A DNA stretch of 64,000 nt from Macrothele yani (lineage: Eukaryota; Arthropoda; Arachnida; Araneae; Macrothelidae). A program made the translations under genes and the position numbers. The stretch lies in assembly GCA_039090855.1 (NCBI GenBank), contig CM076996.1, positions 48,140,469 to 48,204,468 on the forward strand, in the 5' to 3' direction. Positions within the stretch are counted from its first letter, which is position 1. Every line of letters starts with the position of its first letter. The notes beneath the pieces were generated by a model. It had not been told where the DNA came from. It ran no database searches and saw only the letters and a list, made by a program, of their open reading frames with translations. Below are positions 30,275 through 42,112 of the stretch, piece by piece.

Positions 30275-31434
30275 CACCGAAGAGCCAAAACATCTTGACT
30301 ACCTGCCTAATGTGATGTTGGTCCTCCACGTGCCACCAAATGAGCTCTTACTAGGCGAGAAATAGGCGCTTCAAGATTTTTAAAGGTGTCTTGCGGTATT
30401 TGGCACCAACATGTTGCTATCAGATCCTTTAACTCCTGTAAGTTACGTTGCTGAGCCGACGCAGATCGGATTTGCTGTTCCAATGCAAACCACAGGTACT
30501 CCATTAGTTTGATGTTATGGGAATGTGGGGGCCTGGAGATATTCCTTATGTTCTGTGAACCATCCTCGTACAATTCGGGAAGAGTTGCATCGCGCATTAT
30601 CCTTCTGAAAGAAGGCACTAGAAGAGGATAATACCGTGGCCATGAAAGAAGGTTTGTAATGATGTTTAGGTTGGTAGTGGACATCATAGCTTCCTGCACA
30701 TGAATGATTGAACTCAGGATTTCCCAGCAAAACATTGCCCAAAGCATCACACTTCCCCCACCGGCTTGTTTTCGACCCACGGTCCGTCCACATAGTGCAA
30801 CAGGAAACGAGATACATCTAACCAGATGACAATCTTCCAGTCATTCAAGGTCCAGTTCGGATGCTCGCGGGCCGATTGTAGGTTCTTTTGGAGGTGAACC
30901 GAGGTTAGCATAGACACTCGGAGAGACCTGAAATGTTTAGCTGTGCAGCACCATTTTCAGCAGGGTTCAATGTACAGTGTGTTGTGACACATTACTCCTG
31001 TCATCAATATTCAAATTACCAGCGAGTTGCGCCACAGTATCCCTTCTGTTGTCTCGCACCATACGGGATAGTCTTCGCTCACCTCTATCACTGATGAGCT
31101 GTGGTCGGCCCACACCTTGCAGGCAATTCGTGGATTTCCCTCTTCGAGCCACGTTTTGAAGATATTAACCACGGTGGACCGTGAGCACCTCACAAGCCTT
31201 GCCGTATCGGAAATGCTCCTACCCAGTCGTCTGGCCATTACAATTTCACCTTTGTCAAGCTCGCTTAATTCTTCTGCCTTTCCCATATGAAGAGCAAGAA
31301 TAACACTGATTAACAGAGCTCAGTACCAGGTGTTATTTAAACCGTTTCATGACTTTCACATGGGCCGTCGTTTACCTGCAGTTGCTTCGATTCGCACAAA
31401 GACGTGTTGGTCATAATGTTTTGGCTCTTTGGTG
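30275..31434 (-). mobile_element. Tc1-like transposon relic
   Basis: Left terminus CACCGAAGAGCCAAAACATC, right terminus read inward CACCAAAGAGCCAAAACATT; TA follows at 31435-31436. Length about 1160 bp, so internal deletions are likely. Confidence 0.9.
30307..31286 (-). pseudogene. Tc1-like transposase, frameshifted
   Basis: Starts MGKAEELSELDKGEIVMARR at 31286 with HTH SISDTARLVRCSRSTVVNIF. Later GGGSVMLWAMFCWEILSS, then in another frame AFFQKDNARCNSSRIVRGWF with the second Asp, then HNIKLMEYLWFALEQQIRS with the Glu. The C-terminus ends LVRAHLVARGGPTSH. The region with the first Asp (about 30960-30790) is too degraded to read. Confidence 0.87.
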
Positions 31435-31436
31435 TA

Positions 31437-32589
31437 GGTCACGTACTTCAGTGATTCAGATCGTAGATATTATTGGGAAGCTAATCTCTTGAATATAAAT
31501 AATTCTTCACAATTACATGAAAGGCATATGGAAATACCATTATTGGCCCTTAGGTGCCGTGTTTTCTACTACTGACTCAATTTTCAAGTTTTCTGAAGGT
31601 TGGCTAAATGGGAAACAGTGAAAATCACGGCACTTACGTACCAGAAATGGTATAAGGAAACGGATTTCGAAAAGGATCGATAAGTCCGTTCCTACTCGTG
31701 AAACTGTGCGAGCATGGGAGAAGAGGGCTTTCCCACAAGAAGTGTCCTTGATTCAAAACGTTCTGTTCGTCCAGTATCACGTCAACACCTGGTGGATGCT
31801 GTTGAAGTGCCCTGCTCGAGATCATCACTAGAACCATCGCGATAAAGATCATCTATGTTAGGCGTTTCACGCTCCATAGTCCAAAATTCATAAAAATGAT
31901 GTGGGATTGGAGCCATTTAAGCCTATGGACGTTAACCTGCTTTCCAATAGAGAGTCGGCTACACGTATGTTAGATTTTGCAAGGCTCTTTAGCAAAACTT
32001 TCCCACCACTGAATCAAGACGAAAAGCTTTTTTTGTTTGTTTTTGTTTGTTTACGGATGAGTGTTCTATTTGCGTTAGTAATCAATCCAGGAATGTTTAT
32101 TTTTAGTGCAAAGAAAATCCTCATTTTTACGAGGAACTTGAGCATACTCCTCCTCATGAGATGATGTGGGCAGCAATTTCAGAAGATCACTTAATAGCGC
32201 CACAAGTTTTCGATACAAGTATCAATCATACTGCTTGTTTGAACATGCTTCAGGCGTCAGTAATTACGTTATGTGTGCTAAAGTTAATGTAATATTATAT
32301 GTAATATTAGTGTGGAGTACAAACCACACACATCCGGTTTATTGGCGTACTCTATACAGTATCAGCGATTTAACACCCAAACACGATATAACAGCACGTC
32401 TATCATCAATAACATCAACCCCCTAAACAGATCAGATCAGATCAGATCATATGTAGAGGATTTTAGGAAGGGAGTGTCTAACCCCAGGTCTTAAACAACC
32501 CTTAGAAATAGGAAGCTAGGAGATTTGGGCTAGAGTGCCTGATAGGAAAGTGACACGGAAGCGAGGTAGAAAGAGGGAGGAAGACGCCC
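31437..32589. other. Unassigned stretch with a GATCA repeat
   Basis: About 1.15 kb without a recognised element. A short AGATC tandem run lies at 32428-32449. Short ORFs have no motifs. Confidence 0.45.
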
Positions 32590-32751
32590 TTATTTATTAC
32601 CGGGGTCCAGTACCAGGGGCCCGACGGCTTAACGCGCCCATCCGACGCATGGCTGATATTTCGTGGTTCGAGCGTTCGTACCTGCTTAGGATCGAACCCG
32701 AGGTCTTCTCCATGGCAGTCACGAACGTTGACCACTAGGCCTACCGCGGCC
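32590..32751 (-). mobile_element. tRNA-derived SINE, second family
   Basis: The minus strand starts GCCGCGGTAGGCCTAGTGGT (box A region), then CTCGGGTTCGATCC (box B with one base missing), then a body unlike family 1 (ATATCAGCCATGCGTCGGAT, GCCGTCGGGCCCCTGGTACT). Only one copy lies in this window, so it could also be a tRNA-derived relic of other origin. Confidence 0.6.
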
Positions 32752-33317
32752 CATCCCCCTAAACAACCGCGGCATTGCCTTTTTATCTATCGTTCTTATC
32801 CGGCCACACATACGTCACTCTTGTTCCGACCTCAGTGTGTTGCCAACATCATTCTCGTTTGAGGGAAAAGTCATAACGTTAAGGTTTGAAAATCTCTAAG
32901 AGAACGAACTCACATTTACATAGAAAAGGAAACTCCAAACAAAAGTTGAAATAGAATATACGTTACAGATACACCTACACATTTTGCTGTCCCAGTTAGA
33001 AAATATTTTGTTAAATTCTGTGGACGATAGATTGGACGTGGATCGGATTTGGTGAGGCGTCCGAGAATTCCAGACTTCAAAACATGTGACAATTCCAGCT
33101 GTCAGGAACTGCTTCAATGACTTCTTACCCCCAACATGGAAGAAGGTGTCTGAAAGAACATAGGAAAAAATTAAAATTTGTGCAAAGTTGAGGACAGCAT
33201 ACAAACAATTTCTAACTAGCAGGCCTGGGAACATTTTGGTCACTCTGCAAAGACAAAAAAGACAATCACTCTGAAAAAGCTTTGCCGCCTCACTTTAGCG
33301 TTTCCTATAGGATTGTG
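32752..33317. other. Unassigned stretch
   Basis: The minus-strand ORF at 33243-32896 (115 residues) is open but has no motif. It contains TTTCCTATGTTCTTTCAG and GTAAGAAG, which look like splice signals; evidence is too thin for a gene. Confidence 0.3.
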
Positions 33318-33530
33318 TTTTGTTTGGGGGTTTTACGAGCACTGTGAGTGATCAACTCAGTGGGCTATAAGCAGTCTCCATTCTCTAATTTAGGGCCACT
33401 GACTCAACGAAAGGGAGAGAGCGAGTACCGTAAGACAAACACAACATTCATTCCTCAGAGGGATTCGAACTCAGACTCATCTCGGACGAATGGTCAGAAG
33501 TCAGCGCTTAAACCACTGCGCCACCAGCTG
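33318..33530 (-). mobile_element. SINE family 1, diverged
   Basis: Reverse-orientation body (CAACTCAGTGGGCTATAAGC, GTAAGACAAACACAACATTC), box B GGGATTCGAACTC and box A GACCACTGCGCCACC variants. No clear TSD. Confidence 0.87.
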
Positions 33531-34039
33531 TCAGGCTTGCGATTTCAATTGCCTTGCGTTCGCAATTCAGATTCATAGTGTCAGTCAGCTTCGAGAAAAA
33601 TATTTAAAGAAAAACAAAGAAACAAATCCCAAATCGGATTTCTTATCACATTTGCATTGAACATTTTTAACTGTAATATGAACAACTACAGTATACTGCT
33701 TGCTATTTTATAAACGATGAGCGAAATACATTTTAAACAGTTTTGGTTTGTAATAACACAGAGTTCTGAGTGGAATTTGACAAATAATCATTTTGCTTTG
33801 AATGAGGGGAGCTCATTTGCAGTTATTGAAGACAAAGATACTGACTGGTTTAAACACACTGCTCGACATAGAAAATGTCTCACCAGGAAATGTTTCTTGG
33901 AAGCACCATGCAAATTGGAGGGTGTCTATTAAAATAACCTAGCCAGTAGCTAGGTTATTTAAATTGTTGCAGTTGCCAACCAATCACATGATAGGTGAGG
34001 TAGATGACAGGGCAAAGTGGCTGGGCGTGGTGACCACTG
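33531..34039. other. Unassigned stretch with a perfect hairpin
   Basis: AAATAACCTAGC (33932-33943) and GCTAGGTTATTT (33949-33960) form a perfect 12-bp stem with loop CAGTA. It may be the start of a foldback or of the Tc1 relic that follows. Nothing else recognised. Confidence 0.5.
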
Positions 34040-35226
34040 CATCGGAGTGATTTTGGTCGCAAAAGTACGTGTAACGAGAGAGAATACCTGTGTGACGTCA
34101 TCGTGAATCCTGCCATCACACGGACACCTTTACCAGACGTTTCGTCTTAGGGCTACGTACGGATGGTTGTTCCATGCGTCGGATTGCTACACAAACCCAT
34201 AGGAATGTAACAACTACCGGCCGAATGTGGAGACAGTTTTTGAAGAAAGGTAAGGTATGTAGCCGTAGTGTGTCTGGTTCACCTAAGCGGACATACTAAC
34301 GCGTCGATCTCCGTATTCTACAGCAAGCGACGCAGCCTCACAAACCACAGCGGACGATATTTGACGTGGTGTTCAGGTTGTTGTGGACATCCCCGCATAT
34401 ATACGGACTGTGAAACGCAAATTGGCTGATAGAGGTTTGCACTCTCTTCAGCCATTGTGACGACTTACACTAGCCGCAGCATATCGTCGCGTAAGGTTGC
34501 AATGGTGACGTACCAAACATCCGTGGAGGGACGAACAGAACCATATCGTATTCAGCGACGGGTCTTGCTTCTGTCTTAGCGCCGACGATAACCGATTCAG
34601 AGTCTGGAGACGACATGGTCACTGGCAAGTTTCTACTGTCATACGTGAGTGTCATGCAACTCCTGAGCCTGTTGTTAAGGTTTTGGGCGCTGTCAGTTTC
34701 CACAGCAGTATCACCAGTCCGGTTTGTTGCCGTGTCTCCGTGATATACCCGATGCCCAGTTTTAAGAACATAAAGCCTGCCTGCACACTGCCAACATCAT
34801 CAGACCGTAACCACAAGGTGTCCAGGTGCTACCCTGGTCAGCGGGATACTCAGACTTCTCCCCAGTGGAGAATGTTTGGGGCGTCATTGTCAGACGACTT
34901 ATCGCCTCTGCTCGACTCCCGTTCAATGTCCATGATTTTGGATACAGGTCAGTGGTGCATGGTCATCGATACCTAAGGACAACATCTGGGAACATTTCTA
35001 CTCGATGTTACGCCGTTTCGCCGAATGTATAGCCCAGCATCGTCGTCATACGACCTACTGACTCCGATCACATTATACAGTCTTCTCACGCCCGAGTTCA
35101 TCGCTTTCATAGAATCCATCAGAAATTAAATAACTTCTTTTCCACCCATTTTTCTGCATGCGTGGCAAGTTTCGTCTCATTTCTTGCGCTTCTTCATGGT
35201 GGGGCATTTTTTTATGTCAAGCAGTG
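34040..35226 (+). pseudogene. Tc1-like element and transposase relic
   Basis: Reading +, NHIVFSDGSCFCLSADDNRF (about 34535-34595) is the first Asp region, and at 34826-34890 PWSAGYSDFSPVENVWGVI carries the Glu. The order between them is disturbed. The right terminus read inward is CACTGCTTGACATAAAAAAA, then TGCCCCACCATGAAG, with TA at 35227-35228. The left terminus was not found. Same family as 20383-21700. Confidence 0.8.
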
Positions 35227-35228
35227 TA

Positions 35229-36872
35229 GTTACAGTTTGCGTTCAACAGCTTAACAACGTGTGAAATCCGCGGGTGTGACTTCATGGCTGTGCAAAAGTT
35301 TTAGTTATGTGCTTTGAGTAGCAGAAAAGATCTCAGTTGCGCGAAGTCACAGATCTCCGTTCATTACTGAACGCATGTGACACTGCAGTTAGAGTCTGGA
35401 CTTTACAGACGTGAAACGTTGTTTCTAAATAGGAAACCATGCTATACACGACAGAGAAAAATAATACATTACATGAAACGGAACAACGATTAAACGATGA
35501 ACGAACATGGCATACACAGGAAACGGCAGTAGTAAGTAAACAATGAGGAAACAAAAACAGAAGAGAAAGTGGTCCCAAATGAGAAACATTACGTAATGAT
35601 CCCATACTTCCTGGAATACACGTAAACAGATTTCAGGTTAAAGTTACCGGTGCAGCAAATTTAGATACCGTATGTTTTCCAGGAATTGCATTTATTACAT
35701 CAGATAAAAATTTCCTTTTCACTTCCAGAAGAAAACAGCCCCTCATTCGACTGGATATTTCAATAATAATCCTAGGTAGCACAGGTTTGCAATTTCGCGT
35801 AGGCCCAAACTGAGCCAACGTCTTTCAGAAATAGAAGACAGCGGCTCAGTGTTGGGCCCATGTTAAATTGCAAGGCTGTGCTTCCTAGGATATGCCCTAA
35901 GACAAAACATTTGATGAAATATTCCTTTACTTAGCTGAACCTGTTTTTGTTCGTGGCCGATTATATGTGCCTGTATCAAGAGGACCATCATTTGATTTAC
36001 TTCCGAAAAATGCTAGAACTTGACAACTACAAATTATCGAAATCTTTGTTTAAAAATGCTGATTTCTTAAAATAAATGCATCACTGCTGTATTAAGAATG
36101 TCTTAGCACCTCTAGATTAGCATACGTCACACCGTGCACACTGATACTGTGTGTCATTTATGTGCAGCTAATATTTCAAAATATTTGATTCCTGTAAAAA
36201 GATTGCGAGTAATTTAAAATTTTTCTCACATTTATAATCTCTTTTGATTTTCTGTTAGACTTTATTAAGTAGCTGTTCTGATAATTTGTGCCAAGACTCA
36301 GGAAAACGCATCTCTTTTTTACTCCTTTTTGTGGCAATCAACTACGGTTTTTTAACAACTTCTAAATTCTGAGCTGACAAAACTTGTCTCTAAGCTTTAC
36401 ATCCCTGAGGAAAGACTGAAAACGAAATTTGAAATACGTTTCTGAGACGTTTGATATTAGTTATTTATTGTTTAAAAAACTTATACCTCGAAGCACAATA
36501 TAAATTATGCATGTGCTGAGGATTTGCTTTTCACTTGAACTCGATTAAAACCAAGAAAACATTGTATAGATCCTGTAAATTTAGTTTGCTGAGAAGAAGA
36601 AAAAATGTTGAAGAAATCAGAAAATAAAACATGAAGATCGCCGATGAAATCTGCACTGTACTGAAGAAAATTCTTATTAAATGACTTCATCGTTATTTAC
36701 TTAAAGACTTAAGTCTGGCGGTGAAACATTTATTCACAATTACTGTAATGTTATAAACGTTTTTCTGTTTTGCTGACACTTTTGTTTTTTATTTTGATTC
36801 GCTGGAAAAACGCTTTTCAAAATCCTTAGCAAAATACACGTTGTTCTTATCAGTTATCTTGACATGCAAATA
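35229..36872. other. Long unassigned A/T-rich stretch
   Basis: 1.6 kb in which I see no coding signal, no SINE and no TE terminus. It may be unique intergenic or intronic DNA. Confidence 0.45.
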
Positions 36873-37775
36873 TTGGGTTGATGCATAAGTTCATGCTGTT
36901 TTTTTCACCGCACTACAGGAATGTATTACATCTGAAGGGAAAACGGAATCAATCAACTATGTATCCCCCCCATTGTTTACGATGGTGTCCCAACGTCTGG
37001 ATAGGTCTGCAATGCCATTCTTGAAAAAACGTGCAGGCTTTCCTGCGAAGAAATCATCAAAGAAATTCTGGAAATCAACATCATTGTTGAACGTTCTGCC
37101 ACGGAGTGAATTCGACAGAGATCAAAACAGGCGATAGTCTGAAGGGGCGACGTCTGAGAAATAGGCCGGATATGGAAGGATCTCCCATTTCATGTCCTGA
37201 ATGGCCATTTTGGTCATGTTTCCACTTTGAAGGCGTGCGTTATCATGTTGAAGAAGGACACCATGGCGCCGATGTGGCCGTTTCTGCTGAATTGCTCCCT
37301 CCTCATGGCGGAGTTGCTCACAATAGAGTGAAGCGTTGATGGTCCGATTCCTCGGCAGCATTTCCCAGTAAATAATGAATTCCATATCCCACCAGACACA
37401 CAACATGACCTTCGCAGGATGAAGTTCATGTTTTGGACGTGGTGTGGGCGTCTTGTTTGGGCTTAACCATTTCCTCCGATGCATGAAATTCACGTACAGG
37501 CACCACTTTTCATCTCCAGTAACAGAACGTGACAGAAAGGCTTTGTGTTGCTGAGAACATTCGCGATAACAGGCGAGTAAAGAACCACATATGGCAACAC
37601 GCTGATTCTTGTTGTTCTTGGTGAGAGTGTGAGTCACCCAAGACTCCAATTTCTGGACCTTTCCCATACGTTCCAGGTGTCGCACCACGGTGGCCTGATC
37701 ACAGTAAATCTCAGTGGCCAATTCGCGTGTGGTTTGACGCGGATCTAAGTGGATGGGAGGGTACAAACGATCGTG
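36873..37775 (-). mobile_element. mariner C, 5'-truncated
   Basis: The left terminus TTGGGTTGATGCATAAGTTC follows TA (36871-36872). The other end is missing: the reading begins in the second HTH at 37766. It is a different family from mariners A and B, closer in wording to irritans-type elements. Confidence 0.85.
36960..37766 (-). pseudogene. mariner C transposase, partial
   Basis: Open from 37766 to 37122: TTRELATEIYCDQATVVRHL (HTH2), GKVQKLESWVTHTL, VTGDEKWCLYVN with the first Asp, VMLCVWWDMEFIIYWEMLP, LLQHDNARLQSGNMTKMAI with the second Asp, and YFSDVAPSDYRLF with the third. The spacing is DD34D. After a stop, the C-terminus continues in another frame to about 36960 with ARFFKNGIADLSRRWDTIV. 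All three catalytic residues are present but the first 80-100 residues are missing. Confidence 0.87.
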
Positions 37776-38667
37776 CTATCATCCCATGGTGGTCAATAGA
37801 ATAGGAAGGGAATACCAGAAAGTGCTCGACAACAGAATATCACGAAAATTCTCGACAAGAAATACCGTCCCAAAAATCAAAAACATTGGCCGGAAACAAA
37901 TACCGGAACAACATACTCTACGGAAGTTGCTCCGCATGAGATTTTGCTTGTTCTGGATTAGGCAGCAATGTCTGAATCGTAAAACCACCAGAGAGGCATC
38001 CGTTCTGTTTTTCCCTCCGAACCTGCGAACTTTTATCGAATGGGAACGGAAAACTTTTGGCTAACGTGGCAAAATGTTATTAATTCCGATGGTTCATACA
38101 TTGTCTTTTAAATGCCACTAATGTTTTTTTCTTTGAGGGTGTTTCCGTGTCATGGGTTGGTTACGGTTAGAAAACAGCAAGTATTTATGGGATGATCGAC
38201 AGTAAAGCAAGCATTGTGCATAAGTAGTATGGCGACTATGAAACACTGAAAACTAGACACAGTCTAGTAGTTGGTAATGGAATGGAAGTTGCAGTGAGAT
38301 GTTTCAGAAAAGCTGCAACAGAAAGCGGGGCCATTCAGTAAGATAACTTTTAGTGCACTGGAAAATTTTTCAGAAAAGAGTTTTTGAGTTGTACCCCTTA
38401 GATTGATAAGACGCTTAGCATTAAATACGAAAACTTCATAATCCGCTTATGCATAGATGGAATTTAATTTAATGAGATGTGAAAGTGAGTTACTTGAAGA
38501 TCCCGCTTTCTTTTGCTTCGTTTGATACAACGGTCATAAGAATACTACGGTACACGCAATTCAAGCTAAAAGTGAAGTTAATAACTCGTTGACAGCATTG
38601 CATCCTTTCACACCATTAGACGTGCAGCTCAGTCCTGGATTTCTAATTCGATCCGTGTTTTTAAAAC
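37776..38667. other. Unassigned stretch
   Basis: No recognised feature. The ORF at 37753-38064 on + overlaps the mariner edge and has no motifs. Confidence 0.4.
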
Positions 38668-38849
38668 AAACAAGAAAGATGACACCGAATTTTCGGGTGT
38701 AATAAGCACGTCTTTTGAATCCGTTCTGACGCAAATTAAATTTATTAAAGCTATTCAAAGTCAATGGAGCCGGTAAGGAAAACAATAATATCTTACGGAA
38801 GAAAGAAGTTTTTCAATTGGGTTTTTAATCCCTCAGATATTGCTGTAAA

Positions 38850-41650
38850 CGGAATCGTGAGCTTACGCCCTATGGTTGTAGACTTATGCGTTAAGAAAAA
38901 CATGAATTTACATGAGAAACATTTCGCACCGGAAACGCTCTCCAACACAGAAAGAATTTTTCAAATCGAACTCTCAGAAACAGAGATATCGACAAAAATA
39001 AGATGTGACTTTACGTCCCCTGGTGGGAAAACCATGCATTATTTTAGGAAGAAAGTATTCTCAAATCCATATGAGCGGTATGGGTCCAAGAAAAAAAAAT
39101 TAGTCGAGTTTTCAGGAACCCAGATTTTGCTACAAATACATCAGAAGCGGAAATTAACACTTATTCCCCCTGGTGGCCAAACCATTTGTACGGGCGAGAA
39201 ATTACGCCCCTATATAAATTGTGTGATGGACTTTAAATCCCATCGATCAGTCTGGATATTAACATTTCAGAATAAATATTTCCATGTATATTATTTGGAA
39301 ACGAGTGTAACACGTGGTAATGCACGTGAAACGAGTGTAACACGTGGTAATGCACCAGACTAGGTGACATTTCGATGTGCCTGTTTGACAGGTCTATTGT
39401 ATCCACAGAAGGCACAGCTATTGTTCCTGGCCAGAGGGAAATTTAAGCTGCAGGGCACCGTGAGGTGGAGGTCAACGAAGGGATTAGGTGAAGGTCACCG
39501 GAAGAAGACACGTGTCAGGAGAGAAAGGTAGTATGGAGGGGTCACCGAGAAGAGCGAGGGTGGGGGGCGCCTGCTCTTGGAGGGCTTCGACTAGGGAGAG
39601 AGAGGGAGCCTCAGGCGAGTGAGGTAGGAGACAATCAGAAGTTTAGTGAAGTTAGGGGGAAAACTTCAGTGTAGGAGTGGAAGGAGAAACAGGCAGTCGA
39701 CGGGAAGTGAGCGTGAGAGACAGTCCACGGGGAGCGAGGGTGGAGAACTGTTGACGACAGCGTGTGCTGTGGACGGATGTATAGTGCTGGGAGTTAGCAC
39801 TGGGTAAAGAAAAGTTCGTGATAGAACGTGCCAGTTAGAGCACGGGGAAAGCCAGCGTAGTTGGAATCAGACACGTGTGTCTGGAACGACGTTTGGAGAG
39901 AACACGTGTTCGGGACGGAACACAAAGCATAGCTTCCGGAACAAAGGAAAAGAGACGAACGGAAGGTTACGACGATTGAAACCTTTCACGTCGGTGATAG
40001 AAAAAGAACGGGCAAAGAGTATTGGCAGGAAAGGGTATTCTGGAATAATTAGATACCCGAATCAATTTCACGTGGAACTGCAGTTACAGGAACTCGAGGT
40101 CAAGGAACAATAGCTGCAGAAACAATTTTCTTTTGATTAAATTCTTTTGTTAAGTTTGCAACAAGCTTGAGAGTGAATTCATGCTTGTAGTGTCTTGCCA
40201 TTATTTTTACTTCCCCTCTCCTGAATAGCAGATTTGTAGTAAAGCTGGGAGAGAAAGAACGCCGGGCTGTCTTCAACTACCATTGATAGACAGTCTCTAG
40301 ACAACGAACCTTATAAATGGTTCTCCTTCCTGCTGTGGGGAAATTTTGATCAGCGCTGGAAGCCAGTGGGTGTTTGGCCGAGGAGCCATTAATTAACATA
40401 ATGAGCTTCCACCCCTACACCATTCTTTACCAAACATTAGAAATTATGTGAAAAATATTTTCGATCAGGTTTTGGATGCGATACAGAAAGGAGTTTTCAA
40501 ATCGGAGGTTTAGAAGCAGAAATAACGCAGAAAACGCAATTTACCTTCGTGCCCCCTAGCTGAAAGTCTATGTTTTACTCGAAAATTTTGAATTTTTAGG
40601 AAAAATATTTCACATCGGAAACACTGTCCAACGAACAAGGAATTTTTCAAATCGGACTCCTAGAAGTAGAGATATTGACAAAAATAGGATACACATCTAC
40701 GACCCCTGGCGTAGAAACCATGCATTATTTCAAGAAGAAAATGTTCCCAAAAGGTTTGTCGACATGAGTAGTATCGGTCATCAAACGACGTTTTTTTCAA
40801 TCGAGATTTTAGAAGCTCATATTTTGCTGCAAATACATCAGAAGCGGAAATTAAGATTTACGCCCCCTGGTGGCCAAACCAGTTTTTTACAAAAATTAGA
40901 AATTATGTGCAAACGATTTCCTATCAGGAGCTGTATCCGGTGCAGAAAGAATTTTTCAAATCGGAGATTTAGAAGCAGAGATATAGGGAGAAACGCAATT
41001 TACCCCTACGCTTGGTAGCGGAAAGTCTATGAATTACTTAAAAATTTTTGAAATTACTGTATATGAAAAATGTGTCGCACTGAAAACACTATCTAACAAA
41101 GAAGGAATTTTTGTGATCAGAATCCTAGAAGTAGAGATATTGACAAAAATAAGATATACATCTACGCCCCTGGCGGAGAAACTGTGGAATATTTCAAGAA
41201 GAAAATACTGCGAAAAGGTTTATCGATGTGAGTGGCATCAGTCCACAAAAGATTTTTTTCAATCGATAATTTAGAAGCTCAGATTTTATGGCAAATACAT
41301 CAGAAGCAAAAATTAACACTTCCGCCCCGTGGTGGATAAAGTATTCTTTACCAAAAATTTGAAAATATATGCAAAACATGTTCCATCAGGAAGTGTATCC
41401 GCTGAAGAAACAATTTTTCAAATCGGAGTTTTAGAAGAAGAGCTATCGGAAAAATGTAATTTACTTCCCCCTAGCGGAAAATTTATGCGTAATTTGGAAA
41501 AGTAACTATATCTAAAATACTGTTCGACATAAATGGAATCGAAAGGTAAAATAATTTTTTCAATCGGATGGTTAGAAGCACATATGTGGAATAAAACGTA
41601 TTTTTGAATTCGACATCATCTTCATTTACGCCCTCTGGCGGCGAAATTGT
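38850..41650. repeat. Higher-order array of about 150-bp modules (HINE copy 2)
   Basis: Cores near 38869, 39013, 39164, then after the LTR 40547, 40699, 40861, 41003, 41163, 41322, 41463 and 41628. Spacing stays about 141-165 bp, also across the LTR once its length is removed. Examples: GCCCCCTGGTGG, GCCCTCTGGCGG, TCCCCCTAGCGG. Module types a, b and c follow each other as in copy 1. Confidence 0.88.
39187..40419 (+). mobile_element. Solo LTR with 5-bp TSD
   Basis: Starts TGTACGGGCGAG and ends CCACCCCTACA, so the tips are TGTA and TACA. CCATT is repeated at 39182-39186 and 40420-40424; removing the LTR and one CCATT restores the HINE module. A TATA-like TATATAAA (about 39210) lies near the left end. 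No internal retroelement sequence is present, so the two LTRs of a former provirus-like insertion recombined. The short tip symmetry suggests a Ty3/gypsy or Bel-type LTR; orientation is not certain. Confidence 0.87.
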
Positions 41651-41822
41651 TCATCGTAAAAAAAAAAATGAAATAAAGGATCATCATTCGCATATTTTAA
41701 GCTTCCCAATGCAAAAATAATTTTTCAAAGCGGATTAATAGTTACAGAGATATCGTGGGTACAGACGGACGGACGGACAAACCGGTAACATAAGCACGAT
41801 CTTTTTTTACAAAAGACGTGCT

Positions 41823-41936
41823 AAATAAGAGTAGTTCAAACAAAACAGAAGTATTTAAATAAAATTCTTTACACTGGGTCTCAGTTGTCGTATTGCCAGA
41901 ACATTTTCTTTCCTTCAGGGAACGCTCAGGTGGTCT
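41823..41936. other. Short spacer
   Basis: No feature. Confidence 0.4.
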
Positions 41937-42112
41937 CCCCGGTGGCGCAGTGGTCTATGCACTGGGCTCTTACCGTTCACCCGAAAGGGCCCGATACGCG
42001 GATGAGGCATGCTGGAGCGCCAGCCCTACGGCACTGGAACCGGAACAATCAGCGCAAAATTAGGGGGCGTGACCTCTTAGAGCTTCTAACGGAAGTTGCT
42101 AAACCCCGTAAA
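41937..42112 (+). mobile_element. SINE family 1, degenerate
   Basis: Head CCCCGGTGGCGCAGTGGTCT is perfect, box B is lost (GGGCCCGATACGCGGATGAG), the body is scrambled (CTACGGCACTGGAACC) and the tail GAAGTTGCTAAACCCCG is eroded. Confidence 0.78.

Larger units (their letters stand above)
38668..41822 (-). mobile_element. HINE (non-autonomous Helentron), copy 2, interrupted by a solo LTR
   Basis: Same structure as 11691-13496. The 5' tip on the minus strand is AGCACGTCTTTTG (from 41822); the inverted partner lies at 38705-38717; then hairpin ACACCGAATTTTCGGGTGT (38682-38700 on +) and a short tail ending CTTG. No target duplication, flanked by A-runs on +. The array order is start-b-c-a-b-c-a-b-c-a-end, as in copy 1. 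Without the LTR the length is about 1.92 kb. Confidence 0.78.

Noticed and set aside
32896..33243. Minus-strand 115-residue ORF with internal splice-like signals
   Set aside because: No motif, and acceptor and donor signals are only 21 bp apart; not enough for a gene.
33932..33960. Perfect hairpin as a transcription terminator
   Set aside because: No T-run typical of bacterial terminators and the DNA is eukaryotic; kept only as a structural note.
39877..40113. 78-residue ORF in the solo LTR
   Set aside because: Lys/Arg-rich chance reading in a purine-rich part of the LTR; no family resemblance.
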